From the NCBI RefSeq assembly GCF_014652375.1, contig NZ_BMYR01000007.1:1-64000 (forward strand): DNA of 64,000 bases, in the 5' to 3' direction. Shown here piece after piece: positions 1 to 7,950 of this stretch (position 1 is the first letter of the stretch; each line of letters begins with the position of its first letter). The translations under genes were made by a program, and so were the position numbers. The notes beneath the pieces were generated by a model. It was not told where the DNA came from. It ran no database searches and saw nothing but the letters and a program-made list of their open reading frames with translations. Origin of the DNA: Alishewanella tabrizica. GTDB taxonomy: Bacteria > Pseudomonadota > Gammaproteobacteria > Enterobacterales > Alteromonadaceae.

Positions 1-120
1 ATCTAAATGCGCATGATGGGCCTTATAAACAATGCCAAAGCCGCCGCTGCCTAAAACCGCTTCTATGACATAGTGGTTAAGCTCGGCTCCATGGGGTAAC
101 GCATTGATATTGTCAAACAT
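1..120 (-). CDS. Ser/Thr protein kinase, N-terminal part (runs off window)
   Basis: Only the first 40 codons are in the window; the gene continues beyond position 1. The ATG at 118-120 is preceded by a GAGG Shine-Dalgarno sequence about 4 nt upstream. The visible protein has the glycine-rich ATP loop GSGGFGIVYKA and is very similar, in protein and DNA, to the N-terminus of the kinase gene that starts at 2710. The two are therefore tandem paralogs on the same strand, 91 bp apart and probably co-transcribed. What follows the kinase domain here (Sel1 repeats or something else) cannot be seen. Family membership is confident; function is unknown beyond protein phosphorylation. Confidence 0.75.
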   Translation of the reverse strand, partial: MFDNINALPHGAELNHYVIEAVLGSGGFGIVYKAHHAHLD

Positions 121-211
121 AACGCCTCAATTTTATAAGGAAAGCGACTTGCATTCAGCATAACCTGACGCGTTATTGTAACAACGATACCGCAAGAACT
201 AACAACAGGGG

Positions 212-2710
212 TTACCAGTTCAATCCCCGGCTTTTAAGATTATTTTGCGCTGTAGCATGGCCTTGCCGGGCCGCTTTGGTGTACCAGCTTACGGCTTCAG
301 CTTCAGATTGAGTAACGCCATTACCTCTGGCATACATCACCCCGAGGCTGTTTTGTGCGTCGGAATCGCCTTGTTCTGCGGCTTTGAGATACCAATTTAG
401 CGCGTTGGCATAAGATTGCTCTATTCCAAGCCCTTGGTCATACCTACGACCGAGATTGAACTGCCCATCGATATGCCCCTGTTCTGCCGCTTTTCGATAC
501 CAGTTAACAGCCTCGGTATCTGACTTAGGTACACCACGGCCATTTGCATACATAATGCCCATATTATTTTGCCCCCAGGCATTACCTTGCTCAGCCGCCT
601 TACGATACCACCTTACCGCCTCAGCATCAGATTTTTCAACACCCTTACCAACATCATACATATAACCCAAGCTCACTTGCCCGCCAGCATGTCCTTGCTC
701 GGCGGCTAGGCGAAACCACTTAACCGCTTCAGTGTAAGACTGCGCTATACCACGCCCTTCCTGCAGCATATTGCCAAGGTTATTTTGCCCGGCAGCATCG
801 CCTTGCTCAGCAGCCTTACGGTACCACCTTACCGCCTCAGCATAAGATTTTTTAACACCCTTACCAACATCATACATATAACCGAGATTAACCTGGCCAC
901 CTGAGTTTCCCTGCTCCGCCGCTTTACGATACCAAGCGACGGCTTCAGTATCAGACTGCGCGACGCCGCGTCCCTCCCGATACATAAAACCTAGGTTATT
1001 TTGCGCGACACTATAGCCTTGCTCTGCTGCCTTGCGATACCAACTTACCGCTTCAGTTTCAGACTTCGACACTCCCAAACCATCGCGATACATTACGGCT
1101 AAATTATTTTGTCCATTCGGAGACCCTTGCTCAGCAGCCTTCCGATACCAAAAGACGGCTTCATCGTTTGACTGAGTTACACCATTACCCATATGGTACA
1201 TATAACCCAAGGCACTTTTTGCCATAGCATTGTTTTGTGCAATTGCCTGGCGATGGTAAGCCTCTGCAACGGCATAATCTTTATCAATAGAACTGGCCAT
1301 GCTGCCAAGTAGAAAATAAGCATAACCATCTAGATAGTCGTTTTGGCCCAATTTCTGTGTTGCCGATACCTGATACTGCTTCGCTAGCTCGGTATTTTTT
1401 GCTACGCCCCAACCCTGAAAATACATTTTTGCCAATTGCGCATCAGCATAGGCACTGCCAAGCTCTGCGGCCTGTTGATACAGCGGGAAGGCTATGCCGT
1501 GATTATCATTAATATAGTAGGCATCATCAGCCTGCAATCTGAGCGGTTTGGCACTGCTGCTTTCTAATTTCAACAGTGCAGCTTGCTGTGCGTTTTGCTC
1601 TGCGTAGTCCTGATAAAGTGGGTACAGGCCATAACCGGCCAGCGCAACAAGCACTAAAACACCCGATGCCAGCCATGGCCCGCGCGAGGATTTGGGTTTA
1701 GATTTGGCTGTTGCACCATCAGGTTTAGCCGTTGCCGGCTCGGGCTTAGCTTGCGGCTCTGGTTTTGCCTGCTGCACCGCTTCAGTTTCAGGTTGTTTGG
1801 CTGACTGCGCGGTGCCCTTATCGGCAAGACGCTGACTTACCTCCAGCATCGTCTGTGGCCGCTCGTCGGCTTTAAAGGCTAAACACTGGTCGATAGTCGT
1901 TAAAAAAGTGTCACTATAATGGCCTTTAGCCAGATCACTGGCGGGCTTTAGCGGATCGGGTTTGCCATACACCAGTGCCATCGCCCGCGCTTCAGCTTTG
2001 GGGCCCATTTGGCCGGTGGCCAATCGATACATTAAACCGCCAAAGGCATGAATATCCACCGTCGGTTTGGCTTCACCCCCACCTTCTATTTGCTCCAGCG
2101 GCGCATAAAACTCGGTAAAGGGTGCTTGGGATTGGGAGACTAAAGCAAAGTTTTGTTTCGCTGCACCAAAGTCAATGATTACCGGTGAGCCGTCACAGCG
2201 GCGGATAAACACGTTGGCGGGTTTGATATCGCGGTGTAATACACCCTGGCTGTGAATATAAGAGAGGCCATTGGCCAGCGGCAGTAAAAAATGCAGTAAT
2301 TGTTGCTCAGTGTAGCAGCTACCTTGTGCTTCTAAGCTGCGCACCAGCTCATCCAGTGGCAGGCCGTCTTCAAAGTCCATCACTAAATAGGCGGTAGCAT
2401 TGGCAGTAAATAAATCGCGACAACGCACTACATTCGGGTGGCGCAGCTTTACTAAGGTTCTACCTTCTTCCATAAAGCGGCGTAAGCATTCGCTGTAAAC
2501 TTCCTGCTTTGAGGTGCCATGCGGCTGCACCGTATTCCCATGCCTCCCCGCCAGCTCAACTGGCAGAAACTCTTTAATGACAACCCATTCATCTAAATGC
2601 GCATGACGCGCTTTATACACAATACCAAAGCCGCCGCTGCCTAATATCGATTCAATAAAATAGTGGTTTAGTTCAGAGCCCACTGCTAAAGCGTTTAGGT
2701 TTTGCTCCAT
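212..2710 (-). CDS. Membrane Ser/Thr kinase with C-terminal Sel1 repeats
   Basis: An 832-residue PknB-like protein kinase that should phosphorylate Ser/Thr on unknown targets. The kinase domain (about 15-290) has the loop GSGGFGIVYKA, the VVIKEF lysine, the catalytic loop HRDIKPANVF and the DFGAAK metal motif, so it looks active. A linker rich in Pro, Lys and Ala (about 300-345) leads to one membrane segment (about 348-370). An outer part of Sel1-like repeats follows: at least nine clear 36-residue units of the type GYMYxxGxGVxxSxxEAVxWYRKAAEQG, plus degenerate ones before them. The ATG at 2710 was chosen over an upstream TTG at 2722 because GAGGA lies 8 nt before it. A second kinase of the family follows downstream, so the two may work together. 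The layout suggests a cytoplasmic kinase with a periplasmic protein-binding sensor. Some Sel1 units are near-identical, indicating recent internal duplication. Confidence 0.88.
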   Translation of the reverse strand: MEQNLNALAVGSELNHYFIESILGSGGFGIVYKARHAHLDEWVVIKEFLPVELAGRHGNTVQPHGTSKQEVYSECLRRFMEEGRTLVKLRHPNVVRCRDLFTANATAYLVMDFEDGLPLDELVRSLEAQGSCYTEQQLLHFLLPLANGLSYIHSQGVLHRDIKPANVFIRRCDGSPVIIDFGAAKQNFALVSQSQAPFTEFYAPLEQIEGGGEAKPTVDIHAFGGLMYRLATGQMGPKAEARAMALVYGKPDPLKPASDLAKGHYSDTFLTTIDQCLAFKADERPQTMLEVSQRLADKGTAQSAKQPETEAVQQAKPEPQAKPEPATAKPDGATAKSKPKSSRGPWLASGVLVLVALAGYGLYPLYQDYAEQNAQQAALLKLESSSAKPLRLQADDAYYINDNHGIAFPLYQQAAELGSAYADAQLAKMYFQGWGVAKNTELAKQYQVSATQKLGQNDYLDGYAYFLLGSMASSIDKDYAVAEAYHRQAIAQNNAMAKSALGYMYHMGNGVTQSNDEAVFWYRKAAEQGSPNGQNNLAVMYRDGLGVSKSETEAVSWYRKAAEQGYSVAQNNLGFMYREGRGVAQSDTEAVAWYRKAAEQGNSGGQVNLGYMYDVGKGVKKSYAEAVRWYRKAAEQGDAAGQNNLGNMLQEGRGIAQSYTEAVKWFRLAAEQGHAGGQVSLGYMYDVGKGVEKSDAEAVRWYRKAAEQGNAWGQNNMGIMYANGRGVPKSDTEAVNWYRKAAEQGHIDGQFNLGRRYDQGLGIEQSYANALNWYLKAAEQGDSDAQNSLGVMYARGNGVTQSEAEAVSWYTKAARQGHATAQNNLKSRGLNW

Positions 2711-2902
2711 AGCTATCCTCAAAAAGTATCTACCGAGAAAAATTACTCAGAAAAAGAAATCCCTAAACCTCGTAAATAAATGTGAATACATCTATTAGAA
2801 AAATAGATGATTAGCAATCAGAAAGATATTCTCGATGGGCGATTATGTCAAAGAAAAATAGTACTGGATGGTCACAGCGCAAGATTTTTTTGAAACAATA
2901 AT

Positions 2903-3211
2903 TTAACTATGTGAATAGGTGTCATCAGAACTTAAAACAGCTTGTTTAATAACCCTGTAGCAACTCCCAAGAGTCGCATAACCACCATTGTATTCTCCGT
3001 GAAAAAACCAGCGTTGCTGAACATCTTTGTAAAACTCCTGCAATTGCTGAAGGAATACATCCTTATCCAGAGAATTATTCCGACTTACCCATCCTTTAAT
3101 TGTTGAAATAGCTACCATAGATTCTTTTAGATCATAGCCACTATTCAACTCTAAATCTGCTTGTTGCACTAACGCCATTAATGCACGTTTTTTCCACAAC
3201 GGTTGCAGCAT
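2903..3211 (-). CDS. Hypothetical small protein in AT-rich region
   Basis: A 102-residue soluble protein of no family I recognise. The ATG at 3211 has AAGGGG about 5 nt upstream, which supports real translation; a TTG one codon earlier is less likely. The sequence has no signal peptide or membrane segment. It is mixed helical, with a C-terminal part containing aromatic and Gly residues (RWFFHGEYNGGYATLGSCYR). It sits in an AT-rich stretch between the Ser/Thr kinases and the tRNA 3' fragment at 3735-3769, so it may belong to an integrated island. It could be cargo or a decayed element gene. No function is proposed. Confidence 0.5.
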   Translation of the reverse strand: MLQPLWKKRALMALVQQADLELNSGYDLKESMVAISTIKGWVSRNNSLDKDVFLQQLQEFYKDVQQRWFFHGEYNGGYATLGSCYRVIKQAVLSSDDTYSHS

Positions 3212-3734
3212 CAAAACCCCTTTTGATTCTTGTAAAATAATTCACACTTATCAAACTTCATGACTTCGTAGCTGACAGATCTTAATAGTATTAATCTAAG
3301 AGCTGAATTAAGTTTGATAAACAAAGCATATTAAGTTCCTATATTCTTGGCACAGATCACTTTACGTTTGCCCCTAAAGGGGGCTTAATTATTTTCTACA
3401 TCAAGTCTTAACTGAATTTTTTCATCTTCTCTGGCCAATTTGTACAGTTATTTGGACTTCCCCAAATCTCAAAACGACTTTAATGAATTTAAGCAGTAAT
3501 TGTTAACTCTCCGAAAAACAGATCTGATAATCTAACAAAAAATAACCTCATTTTGGACACGATGGTTTTTTAAGATTTTTTTGACCAAAAAACAATAAAA
3601 GTCCCAAAACACTTTAAAATCGCGTTTCAACTACTTGCCATAACAATTTAAACAACTGTTTTTTCTAAATTTAATTTACATCAACGACAGGCATATAGAT
3701 TTAGAAATAATTAGTTTAACAGTCTTGGCATGGT
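3212..3734. other. AT-rich intergenic region without a recognised gene
   Basis: About 520 bp, clearly richer in A and T than the flanking genes, with many A/T runs and no convincing open frame. Near 3370-3384 a short GC hairpin (GCCCC, TAAA, GGGGC) is followed by a T-rich stretch on the plus strand and could be a weak terminator. Near 3451-3467 a second small palindrome (ATTTGG..CCAAAT) is visible. The stretch ends at the 3' tRNA fragment, so it may be the end of an integrated element. I see no integrase or RNA gene in it. Confidence 0.5.
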
Positions 3735-3769
3735 GGGGGTCGGTGGTTCGAGTCCACTAGGACGCACCA
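3735..3769 (+). other. 3' tRNA fragment (probable attachment-site scar)
   Basis: The fragment has a T-arm (stem GGTGG at 3742-3746, loop TTCGAGT, stem CCACT at 3754-3758), then a seven-base acceptor strand AGGACGC (3759-3765), discriminator A and an encoded CCA (3767-3769). A complete tRNA would need GCGTCCT about 70 bases upstream, and nothing like it or like a D-arm is present. It is therefore only the 3' end of a tRNA; the acceptor is compatible with an arginine-type tRNA, but the identity is uncertain. tRNA 3' ends are classic integrase targets and such fragments remain at the far end of the inserted element. By that geometry the element would lie to the left. Confidence 0.75.
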
Positions 3770-3777
3770 AGAATTCA

Positions 3778-3814
3778 AAACAACAACGCCGCTCACTGAG
3801 TGGCGTTGTTGTTT
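3778..3814 (+). terminator. Rho-independent terminator after tRNA fragment
   Basis: A long hairpin: AACAACGCCGCTC at 3779-3794 region pairs with its complement ending in GGCGTTGTTG at 3811, with a tiny loop near 3795-3797 and a short T run after the stem. It lies 9 bases after the CCA of the tRNA fragment, where a tRNA operon would end. It was probably the original terminator of the target tRNA gene. Confidence 0.75.
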
Positions 3815-3986
3815 GAAATTCCAAAATACGCTATTAATAGCCTAGCCGCTTTTAAGCCTCATTGATTGTGATGCTATGAACAAGCTACTCTTAAAACGTT
3901 AAAGTAATGTTAGGCATTTTAGCGCCTAACATTAGTCATGAAGAAAAACTTACTCTCTCAGTTTCTATTTTTCTGTTTAAACCGTG

Positions 3987-5252
3987 TTACGTCACTTTAT
4001 GCTTCACGGCATACTCTGGTTTTAAATATTCTTGCGAGTTTACGATATCGGCTAAAATAGCTACTGCATTGCCGATATCCACATAACGCAAATACAACGG
4101 CGTAAACCCTAAACGTAAAATATTGGGCGCTCTAAAATCAGCAATAACACCACGCTTAATCAAGGCTTGGCAAAGGGCGTAAGCCTGTGGATGCTGATAA
4201 GCCAATTGGCTACCTCTGGCGTTAGGATGCAGCGGCGTGATTAACGCTAGGGACGCTAAACCAGGTTGCTTTTCGACTAACTGATGGAAACAGTGACTAA
4301 GCGCCAGCGATTTATACCGTACATCCTGCATATCAATATCGTCAAACACCGCCAAAGCGGCGTCCAGTACGCTCATGGCAATTATAGCGGGGGTTCCACT
4401 CAGAAATTGCGCTATGCCCGGCGCTTTTTGATAGGCGGTTGCAAAACTAAAAGGGGTATTATGGCCCATCCAACCGGTTAATGGCTGCGTTAATTGCGCA
4501 TGATGACGGCTGGCGGCATACAAAAAGGCCGGCGCACCAGGGCCACCGTTCAAATACTTATAGCCACACCCCACAGCAAAATCTACCTGCCACGCGTCAA
4601 GTTCAATAGGCAAGGCCCCTGCACTGTGCGCCAAATCCCAAATAACCAACACACCTTGCTCATGCGCTAGTTGTGTTAAGCGTTGCATATCCAACAAGCG
4701 GCCACTGCGAAAATCGACTTGCGTCAGCAATAATACCGCAATCTCTGGGGTGATGGCGTGCTCAAGCGCTTGTTGATCAACGCTGTCGTCTACTAACACT
4801 AACTGACAATTCTGCTCACCGAGTAAACTTGCCAAGCCCTGCACCATATAGAGATCTGTTGGGAAATTACCCGCTTGCGATAGTATTTTGGTGCGTCCTG
4901 GCTGCATCAGCATGGCGCAGCTAAGTACTTTGAATAAATTCACCGAAGTCGAATCACAGCAAATTACTTGGCCTGGCGCAGCACCCAGCAATGGCGCTAT
5001 TTTTTCGCCCACCGTCTGCGGCAAATCAATCCACTGATGGCTATTCCAACTTTTAATCAAATCCTGCGACCATTGCTCGTTTAGCACCTGATGCGCTCTT
5101 GCAGCCGCGGCCTTTGGCATAGCACCTAACGAATTCCCATCTAAATAAATAGTATTCTCGGGTAACACAAAGGCTTCTCGCTTAAAAGCCAATGGATCAG
5201 TGGCATCTAACAAGGCTAACGTTGTTTTTGTTAAATCGGGTAACATGGTCAT
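3987..5252 (-). CDS. kynU: Kynureninase
   Basis: A 421-residue PLP-dependent hydrolase that cleaves kynurenine to anthranilate and alanine (or 3-hydroxykynurenine to 3-hydroxyanthranilate) in tryptophan catabolism; cytoplasmic. Visible family features are YLDGNSLGAMP near the N-terminus, the Asp-bearing VIWDLAHSAGALP, and the PLP lysine region VGCGYKYLNGGPGAP. The frame is open back to 5330, but that would run 70 bp into the preceding hydrolase gene. The ATG at 5252 gives the usual family length and lies 8 nt after the hydrolase stop, with AAGTGAG overlapping that stop as ribosome-binding site. The two genes are thus translationally coupled. Tryptophan 2,3-dioxygenase is not in the window. 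Confidence 0.93.
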   Translation of the reverse strand: MTMLPDLTKTTLALLDATDPLAFKREAFVLPENTIYLDGNSLGAMPKAAAARAHQVLNEQWSQDLIKSWNSHQWIDLPQTVGEKIAPLLGAAPGQVICCDSTSVNLFKVLSCAMLMQPGRTKILSQAGNFPTDLYMVQGLASLLGEQNCQLVLVDDSVDQQALEHAITPEIAVLLLTQVDFRSGRLLDMQRLTQLAHEQGVLVIWDLAHSAGALPIELDAWQVDFAVGCGYKYLNGGPGAPAFLYAASRHHAQLTQPLTGWMGHNTPFSFATAYQKAPGIAQFLSGTPAIIAMSVLDAALAVFDDIDMQDVRYKSLALSHCFHQLVEKQPGLASLALITPLHPNARGSQLAYQHPQAYALCQALIKRGVIADFRAPNILRLGFTPLYLRYVDIGNAVAILADIVNSQEYLKPEYAVKHKVT

Positions 5253-5260
5253 GGGGATAC

Positions 5261-6199
5261 TCACTTGGCCATTAACGCCTGCAGCGCTGTTATAAAATGA
5301 TGAAATGCTTCTGTTTGGGGATGGATCCAATCAAAATGCCCAGCGTCATCCAATACGTCTACCGGCATGCCGCTATCGGTTGCCTGAGACAGGGGCACAA
5401 TGCTATCAGCACGACCATGCAGTAACAGCGTTGCCGGATGTGCGGGGTGTTGAGACGGGCTTGCTTTTTGATATTCCTCGGCAAGATCCGGATAGACGGC
5501 CCCCATAAATTGTCGCGCAGCGCGCTGACAGCCCGTTTCATCACTTTGATAGCTGGGTAAATCTGTGATGGCGGCTAAGCCTATAACCCCTTTCACCGGT
5601 TTTAATACTGATTTAGCCTGCGGCTCTGATTGAAGATCTTGAGTTGACGCCCCTGCCGCCAATAACGCTAAATGCCCACCTGCTGAATGCCCGGCTAACA
5701 CTATTTGGCTCAGATCAATAGGATAATCCTGTAATGCGGTTTGCGCATAGGCTATTCCAGCTAAAACATCATGATAGCTACCAGGCCATCCCCCACCCTC
5801 ATCGCCAACCCGACGATATTCTAAAGACCACACAGCAATACCGGCTGCTGCAACCGCTTCACTAAACGCCTGTGTATGCTGGATATCGAAAGCATTAAGC
5901 CAACAGCCGCCATGAATAAAAATAAGCAACGGTACTGATTTGGTTGAGGTCGTTGCGCTCATGCTGGGCAAATACAGCTGACCAAACTGTAGCGTATGCT
6001 CACCATAGGCGAGCTTTTCGGCTTTATCTACTACTGGCAACGCCAGCACGCTGCTAAAACTGACTTGTGACAGAACTGCAGATTCAGGCGTATCCTCTGG
6101 GATCTGCGCAGTACGATTCACACACGCGGTCAGTAACAGGCAACACAATAATGCAGGTAAAGACGACAAAAAAGAAGAGAGTTTAGATGTTTCAAGCAT
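5261..6199 (-). CDS. Lipoprotein alpha/beta hydrolase, kynurenine-formamidase-like
   Basis: A 312-residue alpha/beta hydrolase of the BD-FAE/esterase type. It has the oxyanion motif HGGCW, the nucleophile GHSAGGH, an acid in HGRADSIVP and a catalytic His in DAGHFDWIHP, so the triad is complete. The N-terminus is a lipoprotein signal: hydrophobic LPALLCCLLL followed by lipobox LTAC. It sits directly upstream of kynU in a coupled pair. That suggests N-formylkynurenine hydrolysis (KynB-type role), as HGG-motif hydrolases do in other organisms. The lipobox is odd for that job because the substrate is normally cytoplasmic. It could instead be an envelope esterase of another specificity. Family is certain; substrate is inferred from context. 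Confidence 0.8.
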   Translation of the reverse strand: MLETSKLSSFLSSLPALLCCLLLTACVNRTAQIPEDTPESAVLSQVSFSSVLALPVVDKAEKLAYGEHTLQFGQLYLPSMSATTSTKSVPLLIFIHGGCWLNAFDIQHTQAFSEAVAAAGIAVWSLEYRRVGDEGGGWPGSYHDVLAGIAYAQTALQDYPIDLSQIVLAGHSAGGHLALLAAGASTQDLQSEPQAKSVLKPVKGVIGLAAITDLPSYQSDETGCQRAARQFMGAVYPDLAEEYQKASPSQHPAHPATLLLHGRADSIVPLSQATDSGMPVDVLDDAGHFDWIHPQTEAFHHFITALQALMAK

Positions 6200-6402
6200 G
6201 CTTAATCACTGTCATTTCACCGGTATCAAATTACCGGTAGGGATTGATAATAAGGATACGCTAAACCAAACGCTAAAAAGTTCCTAGCACTTTGCGCTAT
6301 ATAGCCTGTTTACGCCTGCAAAGAGCATGATTAGCTCATACTCGCATTGTAATAAATGGGGCATTTTCAAGCTGTTTATGGTGTTTTTTTCAGCTTTGTC
6401 AC

Positions 6403-6430
6403 TTGCTAAATGCTTTTTTTAGCCTATACT
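6403..6430 (+). promoter_or_regulatory. Putative sigma-70 promoter of the PAS-MCP gene
   Basis: TTGCTA at 6403-6408 and TATACT at 6425-6430 are separated by 16 bp, about 75 bp before the gene start at 6504. This is the best -35/-10 match in the 304-bp gap between the divergent hydrolase and receptor genes. The rest of that gap holds nothing else I recognise. Confidence 0.45.
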
Positions 6431-6503
6431 GCAGAAGACAAATGAGACAATCTTCAGCATCTACCGATTCGATTTTAAACTCATCATGTACAGGATTATA
6501 CAT

Positions 6504-7805
6504 ATGGCACTTTTTAGTTTTGCACGTAAACACGATAATGTTAGTACCGAAGCTGAATTGTCGTTAAAGCTGTCAAGCTATGCACTTCGCGCCATAAAAA
6601 ACAATACTGCCTGTATTCGCTTTACGCCTCAAGGCAACATTATAGAAGCTAACGACATTTTTTTATCTGTTGTGGGGTATACCGCAGCAGAATTAATGGG
6701 TAAACATCATCAGATATTTTGCTTACCTGAGTATGCGCAATCTGAAGAATACCGTATATTCTGGCAAAATTTAGCGCAGGGAATAGCGACAAACGGTAGC
6801 TTTTTAAGACTGAAGAAAAACAAGCAAAAACTCTACCTTGAAGCCAGTTACTTTCCCGTATTCGATGAACAAAATAACGTTGTCGAAGTCATTAAAATTG
6901 CAAATGATATAACTGACAAGCAAAAATCGCTGTATGACCGTGAAGCCATATTTACTGCCATCAACCGTTCTATGGCGGTGATAGAGTTTTATCCCGATGG
7001 CACCATCATTACTGCGAACGAAAATTTTCTGCAAACCATGAATTGCCAGCTAAACGATATAGTCGGTAAACATCATCGTATTTTTTGTTACGATGAATTT
7101 TACAAAGAGAATCCCGAGTTTTGGCAGCGTCTGGGCCGCAGCAATGTGTACAGTGGTCGTTTTTTAAGAAAAGATGCTCAAGGACAAAGTATTTGGCTAG
7201 AAGCCACCTATAACCCTATTGTGGACGAGAACGGTAAAGTCTACAAAATCATTAAATTCGCCACGAACATTTCTCAGCGCATAGAAGCCGCTGTACAAGC
7301 AGTAGAGATGGCCTCTGCGACATCAGAAGAAACCTCACAGATCACGCAAAATGCCGTATCGGTGTTAAGTGAGGCGGTGACGACGGCGAGTGATATTACT
7401 CAAGAAGCACAAAAAGCGGCTGTAGCGGGAGAAAAACTGCGCGAGCAAGCTAAAAACATTGCAGAGATCGTGACAACCATTAAAGCCATCGCTGATCAAA
7501 CGAACTTACTGGCACTCAATGCCGCCATTGAAGCGGCGCGAGCAGGTGAGTCCGGACGAGGTTTTGCCGTTGTCGCCGATGAGGTGAGAAAACTCGCAGC
7601 ACGCACTGCCGATGCAACAGCTGAAATTTCCAGTGTGGTGCAACATAACGCGCACTTAATAACGAATATTGATCAACAATTATCGGCTATTAATCATATC
7701 TCAGAAAAAGGCCAGCATAAAATTCGTAGTGTTTCTGCTGGCATTGCAGAGGTCGAAACGGGTGTGAGACAATTGGTGCAAATGGTCGAAAAATTGCGTC
7801 CATAG
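6504..7805 (+). CDS. Soluble PAS-PAS methyl-accepting chemoreceptor, BdlA-like
   Basis: A 433-residue cytoplasmic receptor with two PAS domains (about 20-140 and 145-265) and a C-terminal MCP signalling hairpin (about 270-433). The hairpin tip is [18 protein letters not shown], followed by [13 protein letters not shown]. There is no membrane segment and no HAMP domain. Both PAS domains carry the GKHHxIFC motif typical of the BdlA/Aer-like soluble receptors; BdlA controls biofilm dispersion in Pseudomonas. The likely role is sensing redox or an intracellular ligand and signalling through CheA. The ATG at 6504 (AGGA 9 nt upstream) is preferred to the ATG at 6486, which has no ribosome-binding site. 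It is followed by c-di-GMP and two-component genes, which fits a dispersion or surface-behaviour role. Confidence 0.88.
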   Translation: MALFSFARKHDNVSTEAELSLKLSSYALRAIKNNTACIRFTPQGNIIEANDIFLSVVGYTAAELMGKHHQIFCLPEYAQSEEYRIFWQNLAQGIATNGSFLRLKKNKQKLYLEASYFPVFDEQNNVVEVIKIANDITDKQKSLYDREAIFTAINRSMAVIEFYPDGTIITANENFLQTMNCQLNDIVGKHHRIFCYDEFYKENPEFWQRLGRSNVYSGRFLRKDAQGQSIWLEATYNPIVDENGKVYKIIKFATNISQRIEAAVQAVEMASATSEETSQITQNAVSVLSEAVTTASDITQEAQKAAVAGEKLREQAKNIAEIVTTIKAIADQTNLLALNAAIEAARAGESGRGFAVVADEVRKLAARTADATAEISSVVQHNAHLITNIDQQLSAINHISEKGQHKIRSVSAGIAEVETGVRQLVQMVEKLRP

Positions 7806-7950
7806 CCTTGGTTTAAGCTTGTGTGCGGGTATCGCGTAGCTGAAACGCGTCACTTCAACTTATGGCAAAATACTCGCGCCCATCAGCTAGGTACGTTATG
7901 CTAACACCCTTAATTGTCAATATACCTTATTCTAAGAACCGAGGTTGTCG

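Noticed and set aside
3700-3769. Complete tRNA gene
   Set aside because: Only the T-arm and 3' acceptor strand are present; no D-arm, anticodon arm or pairing 5' acceptor strand is seen upstream.
5261-5330. N-terminal extension of kynureninase
   Set aside because: It would overlap the hydrolase gene by 70 bp and gives a longer N-terminus than the family; the ATG at 5252 has a suitable ribosome-binding site.
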